Notes under the pieces: generated by a model
Databases searched by the model: none
The model's input: the letters and a program-made list of their open reading frames with translations, nothing else
Told to the model about the DNA's origin: nothing
Translations under genes and position numbers: made by a program
Assembly (NCBI RefSeq): GCF_000244875.1
Contig: NC_016791.1
Coordinates: 3,291,001 to 3,355,000, forward strand
Direction: 5' to 3'
DNA: 64,000 nucleotides
Origin: Clostridium sp. BNL1100
GTDB taxonomy: Bacteria > Bacillota > Clostridia > Acetivibrionales > DSM-1351
Shown here: positions 44,733-52,726 of the stretch, piece by piece
Numbering within the stretch: the stretch's first letter is position 1
Layout of the letters: each line of letters opens with the position of its first letter

Positions 44733-45788
44733 CTACCACCACTTTTTCTTTTTGAAATAATAAAGCATGGAGGCAGCAATTGCAATCATTACTCCCCATA
44801 AAACAGGATACATGTATAGCCAGCCCAATTCGGGCATATTTCTGATATTCATGCCATATATGCCTACAATAAAGGATAAGGGCATAAAGACTGTGGATAT
44901 AATCGTGAGAACCTTCATAATTTCGTTCATACGGTTGCTGGTACTTGAAAGATATATATCCAGCATACTTGAGAGTATATCTCTGATGGTTTCGGTTGTA
45001 TCCATAGCCTGAACAACGTGATCATATAAATCTCTTATAAATATGTTAGTAGATTCATTTATCAGCTCGCTCTCACCTCGTTCAAGGGAAGACAAAACAT
45101 CCCTCAAAGGCCAAACTGCCTTGTGAAGAAATAAAACCTGTCTTTTTAGCTTATGTATGGTTTTAAGGGTATTTGAAGTAGTCCGTACTATCAGCTCATC
45201 CTCTGCAATCTCAATCTCTTCACTGAAATCCTCCAGCACGGTAAAATAATTGTCTACAATTATGTCCAGCAGACAATACATAAGGTAATCTGTGCCAAGC
45301 TTTCTTATTCTACCTGCACTAAGACTTAATCGCTTAATTACCGGTTCAAAAATGTCCGTATCCTTTTCACAAAAGGATATAACAAAACTCTTACCGAGAA
45401 CAAGGCTAATTTGCTCTATGTCGAACTCGCCGAGCTTTCTGTCATAGGAAATCATCTTTGCACAAATGTACATATAGTCCTGACTAAACTCGATTTTGGG
45501 ACGTTGGTCGGTATTGAGGATGTCCTCCATAACAAGTGGATGCAAACCAAATTTTTCGCCTATTTCAGCCAGAACCTCAGTCTCATGCAAGCCTTCAATA
45601 TTCAACCAAATTGCTTTTCCTTCAGATTGTTTTATCTCAGATAAGTTTTTGGAAGAAATATTATTTTGCCTGAAGGTATCTTCTCCGTACTCAATCCTGG
45701 TTATAACCGTGGTATCCCTTTTTTTGTCACCAATATGAACAAGACTTCCCGGAGGAAGTCCTATTGTTTTTAAACGGGATTTTACAAT
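44733..45788 (-). CDS. corA: CorA family magnesium/cobalt transporter, start disrupted
   Basis: Encodes a CorA-type channel for Mg2+ (or Co2+/Ni2+): a cytosolic N-domain with KSRLKTIGLPPGSLVHIGDK and LHPLVMEDILNTDQRPKIE, a long stalk helix and two C-terminal helices with the signature YGMNIRNMPEL. No usual start codon serves the whole frame. The only well-placed ATG (45795-45797, eight bases after GAGGG) is followed at once by TAA (45792-45794) in the same frame; after that the frame is open (AAA-ATT-GTA-AAA...). One base change (AAA to TAA) would explain it. Translation could start at the ATT given here or, without the N-terminal part, at a TTG near 45605. The rest of the gene is intact. Confidence 0.82.
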   Translation of the reverse strand: MVKSRLKTIGLPPGSLVHIGDKKRDTTVITRIEYGEDTFRQNNISSKNLSEIKQSEGKAIWLNIEGLHETEVLAEIGEKFGLHPLVMEDILNTDQRPKIEFSQDYMYICAKMISYDRKLGEFDIEQISLVLGKSFVISFCEKDTDIFEPVIKRLSLSAGRIRKLGTDYLMYCLLDIIVDNYFTVLEDFSEEIEIAEDELIVRTTSNTLKTIHKLKRQVLFLHKAVWPLRDVLSSLERGESELINESTNIFIRDLYDHVVQAMDTTETIRDILSSMLDIYLSSTSNRMNEIMKVLTIISTVFMPLSFIVGIYGMNIRNMPELGWLYMYPVLWGVMIAIAASMLYYFKKKKWW

Positions 45789-45818
45789 TTTTTACATAGC
45801 ATAAACCCTCTGCTTTTC

Positions 45819-46511
45819 TTAAAGAATCACTTCCAGCTTTACCAGTCTGGCAATTACCTTAATTTCCTTAGTACCCACAGTTTCAGTTATAAGAGTTCCC
45901 CTGTTGTATACCAGAAGAAGCTTGTCCCCCTGAAGTTTCTTAACCTGTCTAACAGCTCTTTCGCCATTGTATTCAATAAGAAATATGCCATCTTTATCTA
46001 TCTGGTTTTCAAGAACACCAAATGCCCTGTCACCTTTAAATACTCTGAATCCGGCCATATCAGTGTCTTCTATATTCAAATAGAATACCTTTTCTTTTGC
46101 AAAACCCCCAACCTTGTTTTTTTCGATGGGAAGCAGTTTTTTGTCAATAATCCTGTCCATTTTGTAGCCATAAACCGGTACTGTTTTTAAAATATTTCCG
46201 AAAGCATCATCCCACACCTGCTGTACAGGTTCATTTGAAGCAACAGGTGCCACTTTTTTAACGGGACGGACACTATCATTATTTCCAATACCCGGTGCAA
46301 ACTTATCATCAGAAGCAAAAAGTCCGATAGGCCCAAGTTCAAAGTCAAGTGCTTTAGAAATTCTGCCAATCATGTCGTCACTAACTATTTTTTTACCTGA
46401 TTCTATATCCAGTACAAAACTTTCTGAAACTCCCAATGCCTTTGCAAGCTGCTTTGGAGTCTTTCCTTTCTTTAACCTCACCTTATTTATTTCTTGGCCT
46501 ATTCTGCTCAT
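45819..46511 (-). CDS. XRE family regulator with S24-like C-terminal domain
   Basis: A 230-residue protein. The first 65 residues form an XRE helix-turn-helix (GKTPKQLAKALGVSESFVLDIESGKK). The C-terminal half (about 110-230) resembles the LexA/CI S24 fold, ending in RAVRQVKKLQGDKLLLV, but the Ser of the usual GDSM motif is not present (DTDMAGFRV instead), so self-cleavage is unlikely. The ATG at 46511 follows GGGGAAGGG. Targets are not evident. Confidence 0.85.
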   Translation of the reverse strand: MSRIGQEINKVRLKKGKTPKQLAKALGVSESFVLDIESGKKIVSDDMIGRISKALDFELGPIGLFASDDKFAPGIGNNDSVRPVKKVAPVASNEPVQQVWDDAFGNILKTVPVYGYKMDRIIDKKLLPIEKNKVGGFAKEKVFYLNIEDTDMAGFRVFKGDRAFGVLENQIDKDGIFLIEYNGERAVRQVKKLQGDKLLLVYNRGTLITETVGTKEIKVIARLVKLEVIL

Positions 46512-46561
46512 AAATAACAATCCCTTCCCCGTTAAATTACATTACCGTATACTAAAGACAG

Positions 46562-47287
46562 CTATCTTGCCCAAAGTACCAGCATAAATGAGTTGTACTT
46601 GTCAAACTCATTTCCGTTAAAATCTGCAAAAAGCCTTACTCTTTTAAATCCTGCATCTGAAACCGCTCCTACCAGATCATCCTCTCTAAGGGGATAAAGA
46701 GGTATTTCATTTTCATATACTTCTCCGTCAACACTCAGTTTAGTATTAAAATATATCCTGTTACAGCTCCTGTCGTATCTGTAGTTTCTCTCAAAAGTAA
46801 GTCCTACATCTTTGTTCTCAATAGTCGGCAGGCTTTTGATATCTCTAAGTATTATTCTGTCAAAGTTTATTATCTGAAGTACAAGGTTGCCTTCTTTACC
46901 CGTCAGCTGTTTTGCAGTTTTTATAAATTCTCTTATCTGTTCCAAACTTTCAAGATGCACGATGGAATTTCCAATGCAAAAAACCAAATCAAAGCTATCA
47001 GAAATCTTATTCTGCAGCTCAAGCATATTTCCCTGCATAAACCTTACAGATTGATTATTTTCTTTTGCCTTAATTTCAAGCCGGCGTATCATTTCTTTGT
47101 CTAAATCCACAGCCGTTACATTGTAGCCCTGTCTGTCCAGTTCTAGAGAATATCCTCCTGTTCCACAGGCTATATCCAGTACGGATTTTGGCTGTTCTCC
47201 TGCAATCTCCCTAAGGAAATCAATCTGCTCTTTTCCTGTTGGAAAAATGTAATCATAATATTTAGATATCTTTTGATAAAATGACAT
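46562..47287 (-). CDS. Class I SAM-dependent methyltransferase
   Basis: A 241-residue enzyme with the SAM-binding motif VLDIACGTGGYSLEL, acidic motif TAVDLDKEMI and FDLVFCIGNSIVHLES, a Rossmann-fold methyltransferase of unknown substrate. GAGG ten bases before the ATG. It starts two bases after trmB ends, so the two are cotranscribed. Confidence 0.88.
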   Translation of the reverse strand: MSFYQKISKYYDYIFPTGKEQIDFLREIAGEQPKSVLDIACGTGGYSLELDRQGYNVTAVDLDKEMIRRLEIKAKENNQSVRFMQGNMLELQNKISDSFDLVFCIGNSIVHLESLEQIREFIKTAKQLTGKEGNLVLQIINFDRIILRDIKSLPTIENKDVGLTFERNYRYDRSCNRIYFNTKLSVDGEVYENEIPLYPLREDDLVGAVSDAGFKRVRLFADFNGNEFDKYNSFMLVLWAR

Positions 47288-47289
47288 AG

Positions 47290-48000
47290 TTAATTTTCCT
47301 CTTTTGTATTTATACCAATGCAAGCAACTTCAGGTATTTCCATTCCATATTCTGCAATCAGGAACTTTATTGGTATTCCATCTTCAGAAAACATTATCTC
47401 ATGTTCTGTTGGAACATTCTCCTCAAAGCCGCTTTCATATAAATTCCAAGTTTTATATTTTATTATAAACCCATTTTCTTCAAAATATTTTACTGAATCT
47501 TCAAAAAGACCATCATCATCAGTCTTAAACCATATTTCCCCACCTGACGCCATAAATTTCTTGTACTTTACAAGCTGTTTACCATGTGTCAGTCTTTTTT
47601 TCTTGTACGGAGTCTTAGGCCACGGATTGCAGAAGTTTATATAAATCTTGTCAATTGAGTCTGCGGTGTCCAGCATATTGTCAATTAATTCAATATTCTG
47701 GGACATAAGACGGATATTCTTTATTTCTTCAATACCTTTTTCATTATATTCCTTCTCAATCTTTCGTTTTGCAAGTCCAAGAACTTCACTTTTTATATCT
47801 ACAGCTATATAGTTAATATTTTGATTGTCAGCGGCAAGCCTAGATATAAAGCCTCCCTTGCCACATCCCAGTTCCAGATGTATCGGATTGCTATTACCAA
47901 AAAACTCCCGCCATCTGCCCTTATAACTGGGTGGATCCTTCACATAAAAATCACATGCCGCCAGTTCAGGTCTTGCCCATGGTTTTCTTCTAAGCCTCAC
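47290..48000 (-). CDS. trmB: tRNA (guanine-N7)-methyltransferase
   Basis: Methylates G46 in the variable loop of tRNAs using SAM. 236 residues; begins [13 protein letters not shown] as is usual for TrmB, using the second GTG with a GGGAG site eight bases before; the first GTG overlaps the site. Motifs: [15 protein letters not shown] (SAM), [18 protein letters not shown] (family signature, the PWPK region) and FKTDDDGLF. Confidence 0.95.
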   Translation of the reverse strand: MRLRRKPWARPELAACDFYVKDPPSYKGRWREFFGNSNPIHLELGCGKGGFISRLAADNQNINYIAVDIKSEVLGLAKRKIEKEYNEKGIEEIKNIRLMSQNIELIDNMLDTADSIDKIYINFCNPWPKTPYKKKRLTHGKQLVKYKKFMASGGEIWFKTDDDGLFEDSVKYFEENGFIIKYKTWNLYESGFEENVPTEHEIMFSEDGIPIKFLIAEYGMEIPEVACIGINTKEEN

Positions 48001-48298
48001 AGTATACACTCCCGTTTTATAAAATAAATATACAAAATTATTTTACAGTCCACACACCCCCCTGTCCATAATAATTTATACCCATTATGCCATATATAAG
48101 CTAAATTTTGTTATTTCCTATCCAATTCTCTTGAAACGGTAACATTTCAGACAATGGCATGTCTAAAATCGTAAAATTAAATGTTATTACCCGGTGCCAA
48201 AGTTTGCTTGACTAACTTTGAGTATTTAAGTAACCTATATACAAAAGGCTGTAGGCAGGAAATACATTATTAAATTTAATCTGAAAAGGTGGTAGGAA

Positions 48299-49147
48299 AT
48301 GGATACTTTGTTATTTGTGCTTAAATCAATAGTTCTGGGAATTGTTGAAGGCGTTACGGAATTTCTCCCAATTTCTTCAACAGGGCATTTGATTATTTTT
48401 GAAAATATAATGGGATTTAAAAGTGCCAGCCCGAACTATGTTGAAATGTATACATATGTAATTCAGTTAGGTGCCATATTGGCAGTAGTTCTGCTATATT
48501 GGAAAAAGATAAAGGAAACTATTATAAATTTCTTTCCTCAAAAGGTTGGGTATGAAAAGTCAGGTTTCAAATTCTGGTTTATGATTTTTATAGCCTGCAT
48601 CCCCGGAGCAGCTGTTAAGCTTCTGCTGGATAAGCCCGTTGAAACATATCTTATGACTCCTGTCACAGTAGCTATTGTTCTTATACTTGGCGGTTTGTGG
48701 ATGATATATGCAGAAAAGAAATTCAGAAACAACAATCTGGGTAAGCAAAAGTTGAGCGTAACTCCAAAGCAAGCCTTGATAATTGGTGCTTTTCAGTGTC
48801 TGGCGATAATTCCTGGTATGTCCCGTTCCGCTTCAACAATTATAGGTGGATGGGTCGCTGGTCTTTCTACTGTTGTAGGAGCAGAGTTTTCATTCTTCCT
48901 TGCCATTCCGGTCATGTTTGGCTATAGCCTTTTGGAAATTATCAAAATCGGAGGCCTGACCTCACTTCCGGCTGCTGAACTAATCTCCCTTGTAGTCGGG
49001 TTTGTTGTAGCGTTTTTAGTATCTGTAGCTGTAATCAGTCAGTTTATTTCATATTTGAAAAGAAAGCCTCTCAAATCCTTTGCAATATACAGAATGATTT
49101 TTGCAGTTATAGTTTTAATAGCAGGATTTATGGGATTCTTTAAATAA
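48299..49147 (+). CDS. uppP: Undecaprenyl-diphosphate phosphatase
   Basis: Membrane enzyme (BacA family) that converts undecaprenyl diphosphate to the monophosphate for cell-wall lipid recycling; raises bacitracin resistance. 282 residues with eight helices and both signatures: EGVTEFLPISSTGHL and PGMSRSASTIIGGW. ATG at 48299 with GGTGG/AGGAA upstream. A TTGACT promoter element lies about 85 bases before. The second MITE/IS unit begins directly after the stop. Confidence 0.96.
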   Translation: MDTLLFVLKSIVLGIVEGVTEFLPISSTGHLIIFENIMGFKSASPNYVEMYTYVIQLGAILAVVLLYWKKIKETIINFFPQKVGYEKSGFKFWFMIFIACIPGAAVKLLLDKPVETYLMTPVTVAIVLILGGLWMIYAEKKFRNNNLGKQKLSVTPKQALIIGAFQCLAIIPGMSRSASTIIGGWVAGLSTVVGAEFSFFLAIPVMFGYSLLEIIKIGGLTSLPAAELISLVVGFVVAFLVSVAVISQFISYLKRKPLKSFAIYRMIFAVIVLIAGFMGFFK

Positions 49148-49403
49148 TGGCAGATTAAAGGGTTGTCGCAAAACATATAGTTTTTCTACTTTAACACTGA
49201 TACCCCCGTATAAAATTGTATCAATGATTGCTTCCAAGATATTTGCAAGTGTTTATAGCGGCTCATCTTTGGATATTTTACCGTCGCTCACATTCATCGT
49301 CCATGATTCATGGTTTCGCTAAAACCTACATCGTGATATGCTCCCCTTGTGGTAGACAGATAAAATAATTAAAACTGTTTATCAAAAGGAGGAGCATGTT
49401 TTT

Positions 49404-50060
49404 GTGAAAAGAATACGTAAATTTACATCAGATGAGAAATTAAGATGCGTTTTCAGGTGCATTGAGGGAAAAGAGCCGGTTCGTCACGTTGCAAATTTGA
49501 TAGGAGTCAATCATATTACATTGAAGGAATGGATTAGAAATTACAAAGTATTAGGAATCGCCGCTCTAAGCACCACTCATAAGAGGCCTATTTATTCCGA
49601 TGAGCTAAAAGAAACAGCTGTTAAAGACTATCTTAATGGTATTGGTTCTCAGGAATCTCTCTGCTTAAAATACAGTATACTTGCTAAAAGTACATTACGT
49701 AATTGGATTTTGAAGTATAATAGTCATATGGAAGATTCAATAGCAGGAGGAACATCTTTAATGACTGATGCCCATGAAGTCACTTATTACGAAAAATTTG
49801 AAATAGTTAGGTATTGTATTGAACACCAGAAAAATTATTCTGAAACAGCCCAAAAGTTTAATGTATCTTATCATCAGGTTTATTCTTGGACACACAAATA
49901 TGAATCTGGAGGTATAGATGCCTTGCAGGACAATCGTGGAAAGAAAAAGAATAAGGGTGAATGGTCTGAGCTAGAAAAACTGAGAGCTGAGAACCGCAGA
50001 CAAAAAATGGAGATAGATTTTCTAAAAAAACTCGACGAGATAGAAAGGAGGCGGTTCTAA
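49404..50060 (+). CDS. Transposase OrfA (helix-turn-helix)
   Basis: A 218-residue protein with two or three helix-turn-helix units (near 10-55, 65-105 and 130-175) and a C-terminal Leu/Glu/Lys-rich coiled coil, WSELEKLRAENRRQKMEIDF, for dimerisation. GTG start with AAAGGAGG. The long OrfA is typical of the IS150 subgroup. At codon 207 a run of seven A residues (50024-50030) allows -1 slippage into OrfB. Confidence 0.94.
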   Translation: MKRIRKFTSDEKLRCVFRCIEGKEPVRHVANLIGVNHITLKEWIRNYKVLGIAALSTTHKRPIYSDELKETAVKDYLNGIGSQESLCLKYSILAKSTLRNWILKYNSHMEDSIAGGTSLMTDAHEVTYYEKFEIVRYCIEHQKNYSETAQKFNVSYHQVYSWTHKYESGGIDALQDNRGKKKNKGEWSELEKLRAENRRQKMEIDFLKKLDEIERRRF

Positions 50061-50971
50061 GTCAGGTAAGATATGAAACTATTTATCTGGCAATACAAGA
50101 GCTTCACGATATCATAGCATATCCAATCACAGAATTATGTAATATTGCAGGAATTCAACGCTCTTCATATTACAAATGGCTTAATAGAAAAGAAAGTAAC
50201 AATGAACAATTCAATAAAAAACTACTTCATATTATAAAAGATGTATATGAAGAGAGAAATGGTATTCTTGGATATCGTCAGATGACAGTCAAGTTAAATC
50301 GTGAGCACGATTTCCATGTAAACAATAAGAGAATATACAGACTTATGAGAATACTTAACTTAAAATCTGTGTGCCGTAAAAAGAAAAAGATCTATATCAA
50401 ATCAACTCCCGAAATTGCTGCAGAAAATGTACTTAATAGAGAATTTTACACGGATGGATTTGGCAAGAAGTGGCTTACTGATATAACAGAAATGAAGTAT
50501 GGTCTAAATAGCAAAGCTTATCTTAGTGCTATACTGGATTTAGGAGATAAAAGTATTGTATCTTTTGTACTTGGTCATTCAAACAACAATGAACTGGTAT
50601 TTAATACATTTGACTTTGCACACAATAAATATTCTAAAGCAAAACCAATTTTCCACAGTGATAGAGGATTCCAATATACATCAAGGATATTTAAGAAAAA
50701 ACTTGATGAGGCAGGCATGATACAGAGCATGTCAAGAATTTCCCGTTGTATTGATAATGGGCCAATGGAAGCATTTTGGGGAATGCTTAAATCCGAAATG
50801 TATTATCTAAAAAAATTTAACACATACGATGAACTCGAAGCAGCAGTTAGTGAATACATAGATTATTACAATAACTACCGCTACCAGAAGAGTCTTGACG
50901 GTATGACTCCAATAGAGTACAGGCAACATCTTATGGAAAACTTACATAAAGAGGACGCCGACCATAATTAA
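50030..50971 (+). CDS. Transposase OrfB (DDE integrase)
   Basis: Read as a fusion with OrfA after a -1 shift at A-AAA-AAA. The frame begins TRRDRKEAVLSQVRYETIYL, includes an HTH_21-type region and the rve integrase domain with catalytic Asp (TDITE), Asp (FHSDRG) and Glu (DNGPMEAFWGMLKSE). Without slippage no good start precedes the ATG at 50282. GGAGG just before the OrfA stop may stimulate shifting or reinitiation. Confidence 0.93.
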   Translation, partial: TRRDRKEAVLSQVRYETIYLAIQELHDIIAYPITELCNIAGIQRSSYYKWLNRKESNNEQFNKKLLHIIKDVYEERNGILGYRQMTVKLNREHDFHVNNKRIYRLMRILNLKSVCRKKKKIYIKSTPEIAAENVLNREFYTDGFGKKWLTDITEMKYGLNSKAYLSAILDLGDKSIVSFVLGHSNNNELVFNTFDFAHNKYSKAKPIFHSDRGFQYTSRIFKKKLDEAGMIQSMSRISRCIDNGPMEAFWGMLKSEMYYLKKFNTYDELEAAVSEYIDYYNNYRYQKSLDGMTPIEYRQHLMENLHKEDADHN

Positions 50972-51178
50972 ATGATTGACGTCCTTAAGAATTTATTTTT
51001 CCCCTGTCTACTTGACAGGGAGCATATCATCGTGATAGGTTTTCCGGTAAAATATCCGGCTTCGCCGGTAAACATCTGCAAATATCTTTAACCAAGCTTC
51101 CATTGATACAATTTATACTCCTAAGTACAGGTTGATAAAAACTAATTTTGCGACAACCCTTTTCATTTAGAAATTCAT

Positions 51179-52291
51179 TTATGAGTTCAAATCACTTGGC
51201 ATTACTACCTCAAAGTTTCCATTTATATCTGAAAAATTCATTTGGTAGGTTACTGAAAAATTGTATTTTGTACCTTCTATATCAGTAGTACCTGATTCTT
51301 TTAATAAAATTTTACTGATAAAGTTTGTACTTGTATTTATAGTCACCTCAACATATTTTGAAGAAATTTGATTTTTGAGCAACCCCTGACTGGATAGAAA
51401 ATCGGATAATGTGCTGCCCACAACAACGTTTCCTTTAAGAATTACTTCGTTCTTATCTTTTCCGTTAACGGAAGTTAACGCAGATAAAACAGCATTATCA
51501 TACTTTAGCAAAGAATTGAACGTAAAACCATCTGCAAATTCTTCTTTGTTCATATCCTCATGAGTCCATTCTCCCTGGTCAACCTGAGAATATTGCTTAT
51601 TGTCTGTAATGGCGATAAGAATATTATTCTCTGCAACTTCACCATTTGTATTCATTTTGTAGTTAATAGTACTGAATGCTTTTTTTGATTTTAAATCCAT
51701 TAACGTTGATACAGGTGCAGTAAGTTTTAAATCAAGGCCGGTTCCCTTTAATGAAAGTTCTGCATTCTCTTTAACCTTTATCTTTGAAACCGAATTCATT
51801 GCTTTCAGAACATTGTCTAAAAGTACCTTGTTTTTTGAAAATGAAGATTTATCTCTTAGGAAATATGTATTGGTCTGGCTATCCTTATTTATATTTCTGC
51901 CAAAACAGTCTGCAACAAAATCAACCTGAAAATATGCTTTTGTTTTATACATAAATGGTTTTACAGAAACAGTTTTTTTAGTACCGTTTAGTGTGGCAGT
52001 TGAACTGTTAATCTGCATAACAAGCTTTGTTTTTCCCTTGGTTAAAGTAAGCTTTGTTTTAGTTTTGTCCCAAACCTGACTGGTTTTAGCTATTCCCAAA
52101 CCGGTAAAAATTTCAGTTGACAACATAAGCTTTTTATCCTTGATTACAGCCACATTGTCAAGCTTTAGCGGAACTCCGTCAATAATAATCTTTGCTGCCT
52201 TATCCTCTTGTACGGAGCTAGTCGCTGCCATAACAATTCCAGTGTTAAGTAGCAACATAATACATAGTAGTACGGCAATAATTTTTTTCAT
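51179..52291 (-). CDS. Secreted stalk-domain (copper amine oxidase N-like) protein
   Basis: A 370-residue exported protein: signal peptide cleaved near VMAATSS (residue 23), then a copper-amine-oxidase-like N-terminal ('stalk') domain (30-150) with DGVPLKL, KDKKLMLSTEIFTGLG and KPFMYKTKAYFQVDFVADCFG, and a C-terminal region of about 210 residues without a known family. In Gram-positive bacteria such domains are cell-envelope modules, not oxidases. GGAGG before the ATG. It follows a MITE/IS block and stands alone. Confidence 0.88.
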   Translation of the reverse strand: MKKIIAVLLCIMLLLNTGIVMAATSSVQEDKAAKIIIDGVPLKLDNVAVIKDKKLMLSTEIFTGLGIAKTSQVWDKTKTKLTLTKGKTKLVMQINSSTATLNGTKKTVSVKPFMYKTKAYFQVDFVADCFGRNINKDSQTNTYFLRDKSSFSKNKVLLDNVLKAMNSVSKIKVKENAELSLKGTGLDLKLTAPVSTLMDLKSKKAFSTINYKMNTNGEVAENNILIAITDNKQYSQVDQGEWTHEDMNKEEFADGFTFNSLLKYDNAVLSALTSVNGKDKNEVILKGNVVVGSTLSDFLSSQGLLKNQISSKYVEVTINTSTNFISKILLKESGTTDIEGTKYNFSVTYQMNFSDINGNFEVVMPSDLNS

Positions 52292-52383
52292 TTAGAAAAA
52301 TCCTCCTTTGAATTGGTTAATATATACTATTTATCGCCATTTTTATATATCGGCAGATATCCTCCTTTGCCTAAGTATAAACA

Positions 52384-52415
52384 AATGCAGGTAACAAATA
52401 CTGCTACCTGCATTT
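52384..52415 (-). terminator. Terminator after the small protein gene
   Basis: A 10-bp stem AATGCAGGTA/TACCTGCATT with an 11-base loop, then TTTGTTTAT on the minus strand. Confidence 0.75.
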
Positions 52416-52440
52416 TAAAAATCATATACTTTTTTTCAAT

Positions 52441-52575
52441 TTATTCTGATGCCGGAGTTTCCTTACCGAATTTTGCTCGGGCACTTTCCGCTTGGGGATC
52501 ATGTTTTATATTTTTTGAATGGAAAGCACCATCTTCCTTCTGCTTATTACTTTTTTTAATTTTCTTATTGCTCAT
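52441..52575 (-). CDS. Small protein, 44 residues (SARAKFG type)
   Basis: A very short gene with a clear AAGGAG site nine bases before the ATG. The product is basic then acidic: it begins MSNKKIKKSNKQ and ends AESARAKFGKETPASE. The core HDPQAESARAKFGKE resembles a small clostridial family often annotated as CPC_1213-like; function unknown. It has its own terminator downstream, which supports it as a real gene. Confidence 0.7.
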   Translation of the reverse strand: MSNKKIKKSNKQKEDGAFHSKNIKHDPQAESARAKFGKETPASE

Positions 52576-52654
52576 GATATTGCACTCCTTATACCTATTT
52601 TTTAAATCAATATACTTATTTTAACTGTAATTTACTTTTATATTCTTATAATTA

Positions 52655-52684
52655 TTGACAGAACGGGAACATATATCGTATTAT
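52655..52684 (+). promoter_or_regulatory. Promoter of the sulfur-transfer fusion gene
   Basis: TTGACA, 18 bases, TATTAT, about 40 bases before the ATG. A likely target of the ArsR protein encoded downstream. Confidence 0.6.
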
Positions 52685-52726
52685 TTTAATATAATGATAT
52701 ATGAATGTTATAGGAGGTCTTAATAT

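Larger units (their letters stand above)
49334..51029 (+). mobile_element. IS3-family (IS150-like) element, copy 2, intact
   Basis: 1696 bp with terminal inverted repeats TGATATGCTCCC/GGGAGCATATCA, flanked by a 3-bp duplication TCG, the complement of the duplication at copy 1. OrfA and OrfB are both open and the -1 slippage site is present, so it is probably active. Confidence 0.95.
49157..51162. repeat. Palindromic MITE-like repeat, copy 2, split by an IS
   Basis: About 305 bp of repeat (left arm to 49333, right arm from 51030) with perfect 17-bp terminal inverted repeats AAAGGGTTGTCGCAAAA. The left arm is the reverse complement of the right arm of copy 1 and the right arm that of its left arm, so this copy is inverted relative to copy 1. 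The arms pair with each other imperfectly and also hold small hairpins: CCATGA/TCATGG on the left and CCGGC/GCCGG on the right. No gene in the arms. Confidence 0.85.

Noticed and set aside
44733-45605. corA starting at a TTG near 45605
   Set aside because: About 60 codons of clear CorA N-terminal sequence lie upstream in the same frame, so this would truncate the protein; kept only as a fallback start.
48001-48298. Small gene between trmB and uppP
   Set aside because: No frame with a ribosome site or coding pattern was seen; only promoter-like elements before uppP.
14503-51029. Composite transposon made of the two IS copies
   Set aside because: The 33 kb between them holds core genes (PFOR, uppP), each IS has its own 3-bp duplication, and the host repeats explain the flanks better.
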